NCBI GenBank assembly: GCA_046045995.1 | Contig: JBJOKR010000002.1 | Span: 13,867-77,866 of the forward strand | Direction of reading: 5' to 3' | DNA length: 64,000 bases | From: Indioceanicola sp046045995 | GTDB lineage: Bacteria; Pseudomonadota; Alphaproteobacteria; Azospirillales; Azospirillaceae | Part shown: positions 19,021-27,642 of the stretch, piece after piece | Position numbering within the stretch: the stretch's first letter is position 1 | Layout: every line of letters begins with the position of its first letter | Program-made: the position numbers and the translations under genes | Notes under the pieces: model-generated | Database searches by the model: none | Seen by the model: the letters and a program-made list of their open reading frames with translations, nothing else | Told to the model about the DNA's origin: nothing

Positions 19021-20031
19021 ATGAGCCTGCACCCCCATCTGAACGCCGCCTTCCCGCGCACCCGCCTGCGCCGCAACCGGGCGGATGACTGGACCCGGGC
19101 CCTGGTGCGGGAGACGGTGCTGACCACCGATGATCTGATCTGGCCCGCCTTCGTCATCGACGGGCCGACCCGGCGGGAGGCGGTGGCCAGCATGCCGGGG
19201 GTGGAGCGCCTGAGCATCGACCTGATGGTGGAGGCGGTGGCGCAGGCGCGCGACCTGGGCATCCGCGCCGTCGCCCTGTTCCCCATCACCCCACCCGACC
19301 TGAAGACGCCGCGGGGGGAGGAGGCGACGAATCCCGACAACCTGATGTGCCGGGCGATCCGCGCCATCAAGGCGGCGGTGCCCGATATCGGCCTGCTCTG
19401 CGATGTCGCCCTGGACCCCTATACCAGCCACGGCCATGACGGCATCGTGGAGGACGGGCGCATCCTGAATGATGAGACGGTGGAGGTGCTGGTGGCCCAG
19501 GCCGTTGTCCAGGCGGAGGCGGGCTGCGATATCGTCGCCCCGTCCGACATGATGGACGGCCGCATCGGGGAAATCCGCGATGCCCTGGACGGGGCCGGCC
19601 ACGACCATGTCCGCATCTGCGCCTATGCAGCCAAGTACGCCAGCGCCTTCTACGGTCCGTTCCGGGAGGCGGTGCAGTCCGGCGGCTTCCTGAAGGGCGA
19701 CAAGAAGACCTACCAGATGGACCCCGCCAATGCGGAGGAAGCCCTGCGGGAGGTGGCGCTGGACATCCAGGAAGGTGCCGACATGGTGATGGTGAAGCCC
19801 GGCCTGCCCTATCTGGACATCATCCGCCGGGTGAAATCCGCCTTCCAGGTGCCGACCTTCGCCTATCACGTCAGCGGCGAATACGCGATGCTGCGGGCCG
19901 CGGCCACCAATGGCTGGCTGGATTACGACAAATGCCTGCTGGAAACGCTGCTGGCCTTCAAACGGGCCGGCACCGACGCCGTCCTGACCTACGCCGCCCT
20001 GGACGCCGCCCGCCTGCTGCGCAAGGGGTGA
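19021..20031 (+). CDS. hemB: Delta-aminolevulinic acid dehydratase (porphobilinogen synthase)
   Basis: A 336-residue HemB condensing two 5-aminolevulinate molecules to porphobilinogen in haem synthesis. The active-site lysines lie in YAAKYASAFYGPFREA and MVMVKPGLPYLDII. The metal-site stretch is CDVALDPYTSHGHDG, with Asp where zinc enzymes have Cys, as in the magnesium-dependent alphaproteobacterial type. Length and start (MSLHPHLNAAFPRTRLRRNR) are standard. It is transcribed alone and ends 74 bases before the convergent DAHP synthase. Confidence 0.96.
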   Translation: MSLHPHLNAAFPRTRLRRNRADDWTRALVRETVLTTDDLIWPAFVIDGPTRREAVASMPGVERLSIDLMVEAVAQARDLGIRAVALFPITPPDLKTPRGEEATNPDNLMCRAIRAIKAAVPDIGLLCDVALDPYTSHGHDGIVEDGRILNDETVEVLVAQAVVQAEAGCDIVAPSDMMDGRIGEIRDALDGAGHDHVRICAYAAKYASAFYGPFREAVQSGGFLKGDKKTYQMDPANAEEALREVALDIQEGADMVMVKPGLPYLDIIRRVKSAFQVPTFAYHVSGEYAMLRAAATNGWLDYDKCLLETLLAFKRAGTDAVLTYAALDAARLLRKG

Positions 20032-20105
20032 GTTTAGGCCCGGCGCCGATTGTCGCCCCTCGGGCTTTCGCCCTCGCAGCGACCTACGTTCAGCACCGGT
20101 CCGCC

Positions 20106-21557
20106 TTATTCCGCCGCCTGGCCGTAGGCCGGCAGGTCGGCGCGTTCGCGCTTCAACTGTTCGGCCACCAGGAAGGCAAGCTCCAGCGCCTGGCTGGCGT
20201 TCAGGCGCGGGTCGCAGGCGGTGTGGTAGCGCAGGGCCAGGGCGTGGTCGGTGATCGACTGGGCACCGCCCGTGCACTCCGTCACGTCCTGGCCCGTCAT
20301 TTCGAAATGCACGCCGCCGGGATAGGCCCCCTCCTCCCGACAGACCTGCATGAAGCTTCGCACTTCCGCCAGGATGCGGTCGAAGGGCCGGGTCTTGTAG
20401 CCGGTGGAGGACTTGATCGTGTTTCCGTGCATGGGATCGCAGGACCAGACGACCGTCCGCCCCTCCCGCAGCACCCGGCGCAGGATCGGCGGCAGCTTGT
20501 CTTCCGCCTTGTCATGGCCCATGCGGCAGATCAGGGTCAGGCGACCCGGCTCATCCTCCGGGTTCAGGATGTCGATCAGGCGGATCAGCTCATCCGGATC
20601 GGTGCTGGGCCCGCATTTCAGGCCGATCGGGTTGCGGATGCCGCGCATGAATTCCACATGCGCCCCGTCCGGCTGGCGGGTGCGGTCGCCGATCCACAGC
20701 ATATGGGCGGAGCCGTCATACCAGCCGCCCAGCCCTTCGTCATAGCGGGTGAAGGGCTGCTCATAGGGCAGCAGCAGCGCCTCATGGCTGGTGAAGAACT
20801 CCGTCTCGCGGAGCTGCGGCGTGGTGCCGCCGGTGATGCCGCAGGCGGCCATGAAGGACAACGCCTCATCCAGGCGGCCGGCCAGATCCTGGTAACGCGC
20901 CCCCTGGGGGGAGTTTTCCACGAAGCCCAGGTTCCACTGGTGCACCTTGTGCAGGTCGGCATAGCCGCCCTGGGCAAACGCGCGCAGCAGGTTGAGGGTC
21001 GATGCCGCCTGGTTGTAGGCCTGGAGCATACGGTCCGGGTCGGGCACCCGGGCCTCGGCCGTGAAGTCGAAGCCGTTGATGATGTCGCCGCGATAACTGG
21101 GCAGCTCGCAGCCGTCGATCACCTCCGTATCGGCGCTGCGGGGCTTGGCGAACTGGCCGGCCATGCGGCCCACCTTCACCACCGGGGTCGCCCCGCCGAA
21201 GGTCAGCACCACGGCCATCTGCAGCAGCACACGGAAGGTGTCGCGGATATTGTTGGGCGTGAATTCGGCGAAGCTTTCGGCGCAGTCACCGCCCTGCAGC
21301 AGGAAGGCCTCGCCCTTCGCCACCTTGGCCAGATGGGCCTTCAGCTTTTCCGCCTCCCCGGCGAAGACCAGGGGCGGCTGGCGGGTCAGGTCCTGCTCCA
21401 CACGGGCCAGGGCGGCCGCGTCGGGATAGTTCGGAACCTGCCGGATCGGCTTCTGGCGCCAGCTGTCGGGCGCCCATCCGGACGTCCTGCCCTGTACCGG
21501 GCTTCCCTGTACCGGGCGCCCCTGCACCGTGCCCCGCGGCATGTTCTCGGTCGTCAT
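20106..21557 (-). CDS. 3-deoxy-7-phosphoheptulonate synthase, class II
   Basis: A 483-residue class II DAHP synthase, the first enzyme of the shikimate pathway, joining phosphoenolpyruvate and erythrose 4-phosphate. It has LLQGGDCAESFAEFTPNNIR (metal-binding Cys), GRMAGQFAKPRS, and the VVWSCDPMHGNT metal-site motif. I start at 21557 because GAGGTGGG lies just before it; an ATG at 21569 overlaps that site. Residues 10-24 contain a small tandem repeat (GRPVQGSPVQGR), a variable linker. Confidence 0.95.
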   Translation of the reverse strand: MTTENMPRGTVQGRPVQGSPVQGRTSGWAPDSWRQKPIRQVPNYPDAAALARVEQDLTRQPPLVFAGEAEKLKAHLAKVAKGEAFLLQGGDCAESFAEFTPNNIRDTFRVLLQMAVVLTFGGATPVVKVGRMAGQFAKPRSADTEVIDGCELPSYRGDIINGFDFTAEARVPDPDRMLQAYNQAASTLNLLRAFAQGGYADLHKVHQWNLGFVENSPQGARYQDLAGRLDEALSFMAACGITGGTTPQLRETEFFTSHEALLLPYEQPFTRYDEGLGGWYDGSAHMLWIGDRTRQPDGAHVEFMRGIRNPIGLKCGPSTDPDELIRLIDILNPEDEPGRLTLICRMGHDKAEDKLPPILRRVLREGRTVVWSCDPMHGNTIKSSTGYKTRPFDRILAEVRSFMQVCREEGAYPGGVHFEMTGQDVTECTGGAQSITDHALALRYHTACDPRLNASQALELAFLVAEQLKRERADLPAYGQAAE

Positions 21558-21806
21558 GACCCACCTCATCCTACCTGCGCACCCGTTGCACGCACCGGGG
21601 CACCTGCCCGGAACCCTGGGAAAGCGGTGCGATGACGGCCTTCCGCCCGGGCATACCGCGTTGCAACGGGGACGGAAGTTTTAAACCGCACCCCGGAACA
21701 TTTCCAGATGTTATCCCCTGTCCGGGACGCAAACATCGTACCCGTTCAGCGCAGGGCCCCTTATACTGGCTTCCGCATCTGTGATCAGCGAGCGGCGGCG
21801 TCAAGC

Positions 21807-23228
21807 GTGACCACCTCATCCCCTGCCTATTCCCCTGCCAGGGCCTGGCTCCGGGCCCTTTCCGTCTACGCCGACCGGCGCATCCTGACCGTCCTGTTCC
21901 TGGGATTTTCCAGCGGTCTTCCCCTGCTGCTGACGGCGGGAACGCTGAACGCCTGGCTGACGGAGGCGGGGGTCAGCCGCACGGCGATCGGGCTGTTCGC
22001 GGCGGTCAGCATTCCCTATGCCTTCAAATTCGCCTGGGCCCCCCTGATCGACCGGTTGACCCTGCCGGTGCTGACCCGGCGGCTGGGGCGCCGCCGGGGC
22101 TGGGCCCTGTTCACCCAGGTCTGCCTCGCGGGCGCCCTGGTCTTCCTGTCCACCACCGACCCCGCGACGGACCTGTGGTGGACGGCCATGGCGGCGGTCT
22201 GCGTCGCCTTCTGCGCGGCCAGCCAGGACATCGTGATCGATGCCTACCGGATCGAGGTACTGGCCCAGGACCAGCAAGGGGCCGGGGCGGCGGCGGTGAC
22301 CGCCGGGTACCGCCTGGGCATCATCGCCGCCGGGGCGGGCGGGCTGGCCCTGGCCTCCCTGGTGGAATCCCTGGGGGTGCCGAAGGATCAGGTGTGGCCC
22401 ACGGTCTATCTGGGCATGGCCGGGCTGGTGGGTGTCGGCATGGTGACCGTGCTGCTGAGCCGGGAGCCGGAGGCCGCCGCCTCACCGGAGGGGGCGCGGC
22501 TGCTGGCGGAGGCCGATGCTTGGCTGGCCAAGCGGCCGGGGCTGGGGCGACGGCAGCGGGAACTGGCGGCCTGGGTCTACGGCGCGGTGATCGCCCCCTT
22601 CCGCCAGTTCATGACCCGCGGCCACTGGCCCCTGATCCTGCTGTTCATCGCCACCTACAAGCTGGGGGACGCCTATCTGAACCAGATGGCGATGACCTTC
22701 TATCTTCAGACCGGGTTCACCCGCACCCAGGTGGCGGGCATCACCCAGCTGTTCGGCATGCTGTGTTCCATCGGCGGGGTGATCGCCGGCGGCCTGTTCG
22801 TCGCCCGCTACGGCATCCTGCGGGCCTTGATGGTCTGCGGTGTCCTGCAGATGTCCACCAACCTGGTCTATGCCCTGCTGGCGGAATCGGGGGCGGACCT
22901 GCGGCTGCTGACCATCGCCATCGGCATGGACAATTTCAGCGGCGGCATGGGGACGGCGGCCCTGGTCGCCTATCTGTCCAGCCTGTGCGATGCCGCCTAC
23001 ACCGCCACCCAATACGCGCTGCTGTCCAGCTTCATCTCCGTCGGCCGGGATTTCCTGGCGGCGGGCAGCGGCTGGCTGGCCGATACGCTGGGCTGGACCG
23101 GCTTCTTCCTGTCCTCCATGGCCTTGGCGCTGCCGGCCCTGCTGCTGCTGGTCTGGCTGGCAAGGATCGAGCGGCGGGCCGGCGGGCCCCCGGCCGGTCA
23201 GGGCACCGGGCAGGGGCAGGCGCAGTAG
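21807..23228 (+). CDS. AmpG-like major facilitator transporter
   Basis: A 473-residue transporter with about 12-14 membrane segments. The N-terminal ADRRILTVLFLGFSSGLPLL, then LLTAGTLNAWLTEAGVSRTA, then FAWAPLIDRL, are characteristic of AmpG permeases, which import muropeptides for cell-wall recycling. SQDIVIDAYRIEVL is also an AmpG feature. The frame extends upstream to 21708, but the conserved part begins after the GTG at 21807, which I use; the start is not certain. Its 3' end overlaps the convergent Gly-rich gene by 31 bases. Confidence 0.85.
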   Translation: MTTSSPAYSPARAWLRALSVYADRRILTVLFLGFSSGLPLLLTAGTLNAWLTEAGVSRTAIGLFAAVSIPYAFKFAWAPLIDRLTLPVLTRRLGRRRGWALFTQVCLAGALVFLSTTDPATDLWWTAMAAVCVAFCAASQDIVIDAYRIEVLAQDQQGAGAAAVTAGYRLGIIAAGAGGLALASLVESLGVPKDQVWPTVYLGMAGLVGVGMVTVLLSREPEAAASPEGARLLAEADAWLAKRPGLGRRQRELAAWVYGAVIAPFRQFMTRGHWPLILLFIATYKLGDAYLNQMAMTFYLQTGFTRTQVAGITQLFGMLCSIGGVIAGGLFVARYGILRALMVCGVLQMSTNLVYALLAESGADLRLLTIAIGMDNFSGGMGTAALVAYLSSLCDAAYTATQYALLSSFISVGRDFLAAGSGWLADTLGWTGFFLSSMALALPALLLLVWLARIERRAGGPPAGQGTGQGQAQ

Positions 23229-24556
23229 CACATGTTGGGGCGGCCGGGCACAGGGATCGGCGTCTGACCGATCGGTTCCGGCGGCGGGGTTGTTCCGCCA
23301 CCACCGCCCCCACCGGGGGGTGACGTTCCACCCCCACCCGGAGGTGACGTTCCACCCCCACCGGGAGGTGACGTTCCACCCCCACCGGGAGGTGACGTTC
23401 CACCGCCACCGGGAGGTGACGTCCCGCCGCCCCCGCCGGGCGGGACGGTGCCACCCCCGCCACCGGGCGGGACAGTGCCCCCACCGCCGGGCGGTATTGT
23501 CCCACCTCCACCGGGCGGTATTGTCCCACCCCCACCAGGGGGAACGGTACCGCCCCCTCCCGGCGGGACAGTGCCACCCCCGCCACCGGGCGGGACGGTG
23601 CCACCACCCCCGTCTGGAGGAAGTGTGCCCCCGCCACCACCGGGCGGCACGGTCCCTCCCCCGCCCGGCGGGATGGGGCCACCACCACCGCCGCCCCCGC
23701 CCCCGCCACCGCCACCGCCACCGCCACCGCCACCGCCGCCGCCGCCGGGGACCGTGGGGATGCCGGGCACGCCGGGCACGCCGGGAATGATGGGGGGTAT
23801 GATGATAGGCGGGGTGCCGGGAACGGGGATTCCCGGGCCGCCGGGTACGGTTCCCGGCGGTGTTCCCGGCACCGTGCCGGGGGGTGTTCCACCATCGCCG
23901 GGCGGTGTTCCGGGCTGGCCCGGGGGCTGGCCCGGCGGCACCGGCTGACCGGGCGTCTGACCAGGAGGCTGGCCGGGGATACCCGGTGGCGGTCCGGGGG
24001 GAATGACCGCAACCTGGTCGGGCGGCGGCCTCACCGGCGGCAGGGACGGGATATCGACCGGCACCTGCCCCAGATCCACAACCGTCCGCCCGGCGGAGGA
24101 GATGATCTGCCCACCAACAATGCCGACCACCGTGGTGACGCCCAGCACGGTGGAGAGTGTGCTGTTGACGGCAACCAGGCTGATCGGACGATCGGCGAAG
24201 ATCTGCGGCTCGATCAACTCGGCCCGCAGCACCACCTCCTGCCGGGCAACACTTTCAGCCAGGTCCAGCCGCACCTCCGCCTGGTCGGCGATGATGGACG
24301 GGCGGCGCGCGCCCCGGACCCCCAGTTCCACATCCTCCAGCATCAGCCGGGGCGGAAACCCCGCCACCGTGGCCGGCAGGGCCGCCACCTGAAGGCCCGA
24401 ACCCGGCAGGGCATTGATCCGCTGCATCACCTGGGACGCGCGGGCGGGCAGATCGAAGGCGGTGGGAATCAGCAGGATCAGCAGGCCGATCATGACGATC
24501 AGGAACAACACCAGCCGAAACAGCCAGCGCAGCGGAAGCAGGAGGATCTGAAGCAT
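23198..24556 (-). CDS. Membrane-anchored protein with Gly/Pro repeats and Cys-rich tail
   Basis: A 452-residue protein of unknown function. Residues 5-32 form a membrane anchor (LLPLRWLFRLVLFLIVMIGL). Residues 33-150 form a folded domain (ATVAGFPPRLMLEDVELGVR, then TVLGVTTVVGIVGGQIIS), loosely AsmA-like. From about residue 160 it is Pro/Gly-rich, with 23 consecutive glycines at about residues 271-293, then many GGGGTVPPG or GGGGTSPPG units. It ends MCYCACPCPVP with alternating cysteines. The DNA shows near-identical 24-bp tandem units. An upstream start at 24601 is possible. I expect an envelope protein with an extended periplasmic or surface arm. Confidence 0.7.
   Translation of the reverse strand: MLQILLLPLRWLFRLVLFLIVMIGLLILLIPTAFDLPARASQVMQRINALPGSGLQVAALPATVAGFPPRLMLEDVELGVRGARRPSIIADQAEVRLDLAESVARQEVVLRAELIEPQIFADRPISLVAVNSTLSTVLGVTTVVGIVGGQIISSAGRTVVDLGQVPVDIPSLPPVRPPPDQVAVIPPGPPPGIPGQPPGQTPGQPVPPGQPPGQPGTPPGDGGTPPGTVPGTPPGTVPGGPGIPVPGTPPIIIPPIIPGVPGVPGIPTVPGGGGGGGGGGGGGGGGGGGGGGGPIPPGGGGTVPPGGGGGTLPPDGGGGTVPPGGGGGTVPPGGGGTVPPGGGGTIPPGGGGTIPPGGGGTVPPGGGGGTVPPGGGGGTSPPGGGGTSPPGGGGTSPPGGGGTSPPGGGGTSPPGGGGGGGTTPPPEPIGQTPIPVPGRPNMCYCACPCPVP
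23310..23760. repeat. Short tandem repeats encoding Gly/Pro units
   Basis: Between 23310 and 23424 a 24-bp unit (plus strand GGTGACGTTCCACCCCCACC plus GGGA) recurs about five times nearly unchanged. From 23424 to 23680 related 24-27-bp units with GGCGGGAC or GGCGGTAT alternate. At 23678-23746 there is a GCC/ACC triplet run of 23 codons. Such DNA is prone to slippage, so length variation between strains is likely. Confidence 0.9.
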
Positions 24557-24779
24557 GTCGGGCCGCAGGGGCTGGGGAACACACCCGGAAGGATAGGGCA
24601 TGGCCCGGCATGGGGGCCAACGACTTCTGTTCGGGGCATGTCCAGCACCGCCCTTTCCCCCGGCTGCGCCATGGACAGGGGACGGGAAGTCGCCCATGCT
24701 CTGCTCCGGTTCCCGCCCTGGGTCCCGCCCAGGGATCCCCAAAGGCCCCGCCGATGACCGCGCCGCCCACCTGCCCGCC

Positions 24780-25142
24780 ATGACCAAGTCCGGTGAGGAT
24801 CAGACCACCGGGGCCGATCCCGCAGCACCCCGGCCCTTCAGCTTCCGCTGGCGCCGGGCGGATGGGCGGGTGACGGTGCTGAACTGCCTGGCGCGCAGCC
24901 AGAAGGAGGCGGAGGAATCGGCCCGCCGGGCCGGCTGGCCGGGCCATGACGGGACACGGGCTGATCGCTTCCGCGCCTGGCTGAAGCAGGCGGTGCTGTC
25001 CGATCTGCCGCCCGCCCCGATGCCGGGGGAGATGGACGCCGTCGTCCCCCCGCCCCAGCACGGCCCGGCCCTTCGCCTCCCGGAAAAGGCGGACCCAGGC
25101 CACGGGAAGCCAGTACCCCCGGCGGGGGAGGAGGATCGGTGA
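24780..25142 (+). CDS. Hypothetical protein
   Basis: A 120-residue protein I do not recognise. The central part (PFSFRWRRADGRVTVLNCLA followed by RSQKEAEESARRAGWPG) could be a small alpha/beta domain; the tail is Pro-rich. The start at 24780 follows AAGGCCCCGCC by some distance, so it is uncertain. It is divergent from the Gly/Pro-rich gene and ends 90 bases before the tRNA. Confidence 0.5.
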   Translation: MTKSGEDQTTGADPAAPRPFSFRWRRADGRVTVLNCLARSQKEAEESARRAGWPGHDGTRADRFRAWLKQAVLSDLPPAPMPGEMDAVVPPPQHGPALRLPEKADPGHGKPVPPAGEEDR

Positions 25143-25232
25143 ATCCGGGCTTGACAGACCCCCCGCCTTCCCCTAAATGACGGCTCCCGTCGCGACAGGT
25201 TCGGCAACGACCCCGCCGCGGCGGTCCTCTGA

Positions 25233-25307
25233 GGCACCGTAGCTCAGTGGTAGAGCAGGGGACTCATAAGCCCTTGGTCGGGTGTTCAAATCACCCCGGT
25301 GCTACCA
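25233..25307 (+). tRNA. tRNA with CAU anticodon (Met or Ile2)
   Basis: A 75-base cloverleaf including the CCA end. The acceptor stem pairs GGCACCG with CGGTGCT, the D-stem is GCTC/GAGC, and the T-arm is GGGTG TTCAAAT CACCC. The anticodon loop is CTCATAA, giving CAU. The stem GGGGA/GCCCT and variable region TTGGTCG resemble the lysidine-modified tRNA-Ile2 of other bacteria at least as much as elongator tRNA-Met, so identity is open. The last 45 bases lie within the 48-bp prophage attachment core, so the functional 3' end is phage-supplied or preserved by identity. Confidence 0.93.
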
Positions 25308-25310
25308 TCT
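25263..25310. repeat. attL core, 48-bp direct repeat
   Basis: Begins CTCATAAGCCCTTGGTCGGG and ends GGTGCTACCATCT; identical to 63324-63371. It covers the anticodon loop to the CCA of the tRNA plus three bases. The flanks diverge at once on both sides. Confidence 0.97.
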
Positions 25311-25312
25311 GG

Positions 25313-25350
25313 AAACCCTGTCAGGTCAAGGACTTGGCAGGGTTTTCTTG
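25313..25350 (+). terminator. Phage-borne terminator for the interrupted tRNA
   Basis: AAACCCTGTCA (25313-25323) pairs with TGGCAGGGTTT (25335-25345), with one G-T wobble, and runs into TTTTCTTGTTT. It lies six bases after the tRNA CCA end, inside the prophage, so the phage restores transcription termination of the tRNA it interrupts. The chromosomal terminator is now beyond attR. The following 110 bases up to the ParA-like stop hold nothing I can identify. Confidence 0.88.
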
Positions 25351-25460
25351 TTTGTTCTGACGGGATATGTGCGGTCACGTCGATTACGTTGGACCGCACG
25401 GTTTTCCTGGGTTTTCGACGGGCCGCGGAAACTCCGTGGCACCGGCGTGGCACCCGACGT

Positions 25461-26120
25461 TCATGCGGCGTTCCGCGTTACGGTTGGTGGGTCAGGATCG
25501 GCACGGGCGGCAAGCTCGATCGGGTGCACACCGATTCGCCACAGCAGCTCCAACACCAGGGCCTGGGCGCGCCGGGACAGGGGAGTAGCGACGTCCCGAT
25601 AGGCGCAACCGTCGAGCAGTCGGTCGACGCGGGCCATGGACGTCAAGGGCGGCAGGCAGCGGTCGGCCGGGATCTGGCCCAGCCACTCCCGCGCGCGGGC
25701 AGCCACCTGGGGGTTGGTCGGCCACCTGTTCGGCAGTGCATAGGCTGCGGGCAGCCGCGACAGATCCTTCATCACCCTGGTAAAATCCTGAAAGGATGGG
25801 CCGAAGGGCAGGATGACCAGGTCAGCGAAGGACTGGACCAGCTTGTCCAGTTCGGGCCTGGCCGCGGCGCCGTCGAGCACGACAAGCAGCCGTTCTTGCT
25901 GGTCGAGGTGTTCAAGAAGCGCGGGGAGGTCGCTGAGGTTGCGGCCATCCAGGGGGAGGTATCGGCGCAGACCGCCGACGGGGTCATCCTGGGGGTCCGT
26001 GGTGATGACGGCCGCATCGATTCTCTGGGGCAGGCTGCCGGCGCCATGACCGATCAGGTGGGCGACCGTCGTCTTGCCAGTCCCGCCCTTTTCACCGACG
26101 ATCGCGATCAGCTTAGCCAT
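25461..26120 (-). CDS. ParA-like partition ATPase
   Basis: A 219-residue P-loop ATPase of the ParA/MinD group. Residues 5-18 (IAIVGEKGGTGKTT) are the deviant Walker A motif with its signature Lys. VITTDPQDDPVGG and LLVVLDGAAARP correspond to the next two motifs. Such proteins segregate plasmids or plasmid-like prophages by ATP-driven movement on the nucleoid. It overlaps the upstream ribbon-helix-helix gene by eight bases, the usual layout of a partition cassette. It is small and has no N-terminal HTH, as in type Ib systems. It sits between attL and the integrase. Confidence 0.85.
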   Translation of the reverse strand: MAKLIAIVGEKGGTGKTTVAHLIGHGAGSLPQRIDAAVITTDPQDDPVGGLRRYLPLDGRNLSDLPALLEHLDQQERLLVVLDGAAARPELDKLVQSFADLVILPFGPSFQDFTRVMKDLSRLPAAYALPNRWPTNPQVAARAREWLGQIPADRCLPPLTSMARVDRLLDGCAYRDVATPLSRRAQALVLELLWRIGVHPIELAARADPDPPTVTRNAA

Positions 26121-26373
26121 AGTGCTGCTCCAGAATTAACAGGATGAGCTGCTGTCGTGTGATCGTCCGGCCGGCGGCCTTACTTCTGTCCGCAGCATCA
26201 TCCACCAGCTTGCCCATCATCTTCGCCGGCACCCTCAGCGTGATGGGACTGGTATCGCTCGCTTGCTGGCCTCCAGTCTGAGGTTCGGGCGGCGGCACAG
26301 CCTGAGCGCCCCCTGTCGACAGACCGGCAAGGCCGGTCTTCAGTTTCGTGAAATCGCGCGCTTTTCCTGCCAT
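26113..26373 (-). CDS. Small ribbon-helix-helix protein, probable ParB-like partner
   Basis: An 86-residue protein. The first half is flexible and Pro/Gln-rich; the second half (SPITLRVPAKMMGKLVDDAA and then TITRQQLILLILEQHYG) looks like a ribbon-helix-helix DNA-binding fold. Directly upstream of and overlapping the ParA-like gene, it is likely the centromere-binding partner and autorepressor. Three dyads of pattern CGCTANN-N4-NNTAGCG lie just upstream, and one overlaps a possible -10 box. Role is inferred from layout. Confidence 0.7.
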   Translation of the reverse strand: MAGKARDFTKLKTGLAGLSTGGAQAVPPPEPQTGGQQASDTSPITLRVPAKMMGKLVDDAADRSKAAGRTITRQQLILLILEQHYG

Positions 26374-26394
26374 CGAAACACCGTAGAGCTGAAG

Positions 26395-26476
26395 CGTTAA
26401 AGCACTATAGCGCTACGATGCCGTGACGCCGAAGCGCTATGAATGCATAGCGTCTTAACGCTAAACATCTTTAGCG
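26395..26476. promoter_or_regulatory. Dyad array upstream of the RHH/ParA genes
   Basis: Three 7-4-7 dyads: CGTTAAA GCAC TATAGCG (26395-26412, imperfect), CGCTATG AATG CATAGCG (26435-26452, perfect) and CGCTAAA CATC TTTAGCG (26459-26476, perfect). Their centres are 40 and 24 bases apart. On the minus strand TATAGT (26409-26404) could be the -10 box, with TTCGGC 18 bases upstream, so the first dyad would overlap the promoter. This could be an operator and centromere for the ribbon-helix-helix protein. Confidence 0.7.
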
Positions 26477-26493
26477 GCATAGCGCGATGATCC

Positions 26494-27642
26494 CTAGCCG
26501 AGCTGTCGTTCCATGGCCGCGGCGATTCGGTTGTCGTCGGCCGGGTCGGTCCAAAGGTGACCGTAGAGGTCCATGGTCATCTGCAGCGACGCATGACCCA
26601 TCAGGTGCTGCACCCGCTTGGGCATCAGCCCCTGCTCGATCCATAGGCTGGCAGCCGCGTGGCGCAGGGTATGCGGCGTGAAGATCGGCTTGCCCGTCGC
26701 CGCGACCAGCCCTGCCGTCTTCATCAGCGGCACCCACCAGCGGTGATAAACGTTGGCGTGGCTTTCGACGGTGCCGGCGCCGGTCGGAAAGACCAGGTGC
26801 AGGTCACTGACGGGTGCGTGCTTCAGCCAGTCCTTCAGGGCGCCGACGGCGCGGGGGCCGAGCGGCACGCGGCGCCGGCCGGCACGGGTCTTCGGCGCCT
26901 TGATGCTGCCGTACTGGTCGGCCGCCTGGCTGACGGTCAGGTTTGGGTGCGCGCCGTGCAGCACCAGCGCGCCGCGGGGCAGGCCGCGCAGCTCCCCCAT
27001 GCGCAGCCCGCAATAGAGCATCAGCAGGACCATGGAAAGGCTGCGCCCGTGGTCATCGGCCTTGGCAGCCGCATCCACCAACGCCTTGAGATCGACCTTG
27101 GGCGGGATCTCCACCCTGCCCTCCTCGTCCCCGTCGCCCTCGATCCGGATCCCGTCGCCCGGGGAGCTGGCCAGCCACTCTCGACGCCGGCACCAGGACA
27201 GGGCCATCTTGACGGTCTTGAGCGCTTTGCGGGCCATATGGTCCGACAAAGCGAGCTGCAGGTCGGCGGCGAAGGCCTCCACGTCCGCGGGGCGAAGGCG
27301 GGTCAGCAGTACCTTGGCCAGCGGCCGGCCCTGCAGATGACAATCCAGGTGGGAGCGGTACTTGGCATAGGTGGCGCGGGCGCGCTTGCCGGCGCGGACC
27401 TTCAGCTCGAACTCATCCAGCCAAGCGTAGCAGCCTTCCTGGACCGTGCGGCTGGCGCGGTCCGGGACGTGGTTCCCCGTCTGGATCTGCCCCTCGATCC
27501 GGACTCTCTCCGTATCCGCGTCCCGCTTCAGGGTGAAGTTCTTGCGGTGCCGGTTGCCTTGAGAATCCACATAGGACAGCTGCCAGCGCTTTACGCTGGA
27601 GCCGTCCCTGCGGGTCCGTGTAATGGGGCGGACTGTAGCCAT
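26494..27642 (-). CDS. int: Tyrosine-family phage integrase
   Basis: A 382-residue site-specific recombinase. The catalytic domain has the first Arg in LMLYCGLRMGELRGL, the HTLRHAAAS box with His-x-x-Arg, a further His in MGHASLQMTM, and the nucleophile Tyr in DLYGHLW. The N-terminus holds an arm-binding region followed by a core-binding domain. It should recombine the 48-bp tRNA core sites. It lies near attL, with TAGCG-type half-sites just before its start (27640-27656) and the dyad array just after its end, so its expression may be tied to the RHH protein. Confidence 0.95.
   Translation of the reverse strand: MATVRPITRTRRDGSSVKRWQLSYVDSQGNRHRKNFTLKRDADTERVRIEGQIQTGNHVPDRASRTVQEGCYAWLDEFELKVRAGKRARATYAKYRSHLDCHLQGRPLAKVLLTRLRPADVEAFAADLQLALSDHMARKALKTVKMALSWCRRREWLASSPGDGIRIEGDGDEEGRVEIPPKVDLKALVDAAAKADDHGRSLSMVLLMLYCGLRMGELRGLPRGALVLHGAHPNLTVSQAADQYGSIKAPKTRAGRRRVPLGPRAVGALKDWLKHAPVSDLHLVFPTGAGTVESHANVYHRWWVPLMKTAGLVAATGKPIFTPHTLRHAAASLWIEQGLMPKRVQHLMGHASLQMTMDLYGHLWTDPADDNRIAAAMERQLG

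Noticed and set aside
23310..23430. 24-bp repeats as a CRISPR-like array
   Set aside because: The units are directly adjacent with no unique spacers, are in frame and encode Gly/Pro units.
23448..23948. Plus-strand poly-proline open frame
   Set aside because: It is the mirror image of the Gly/Pro repeat gene on the minus strand, has no ribosome site, and lacks the membrane anchor seen in the minus-strand frame.
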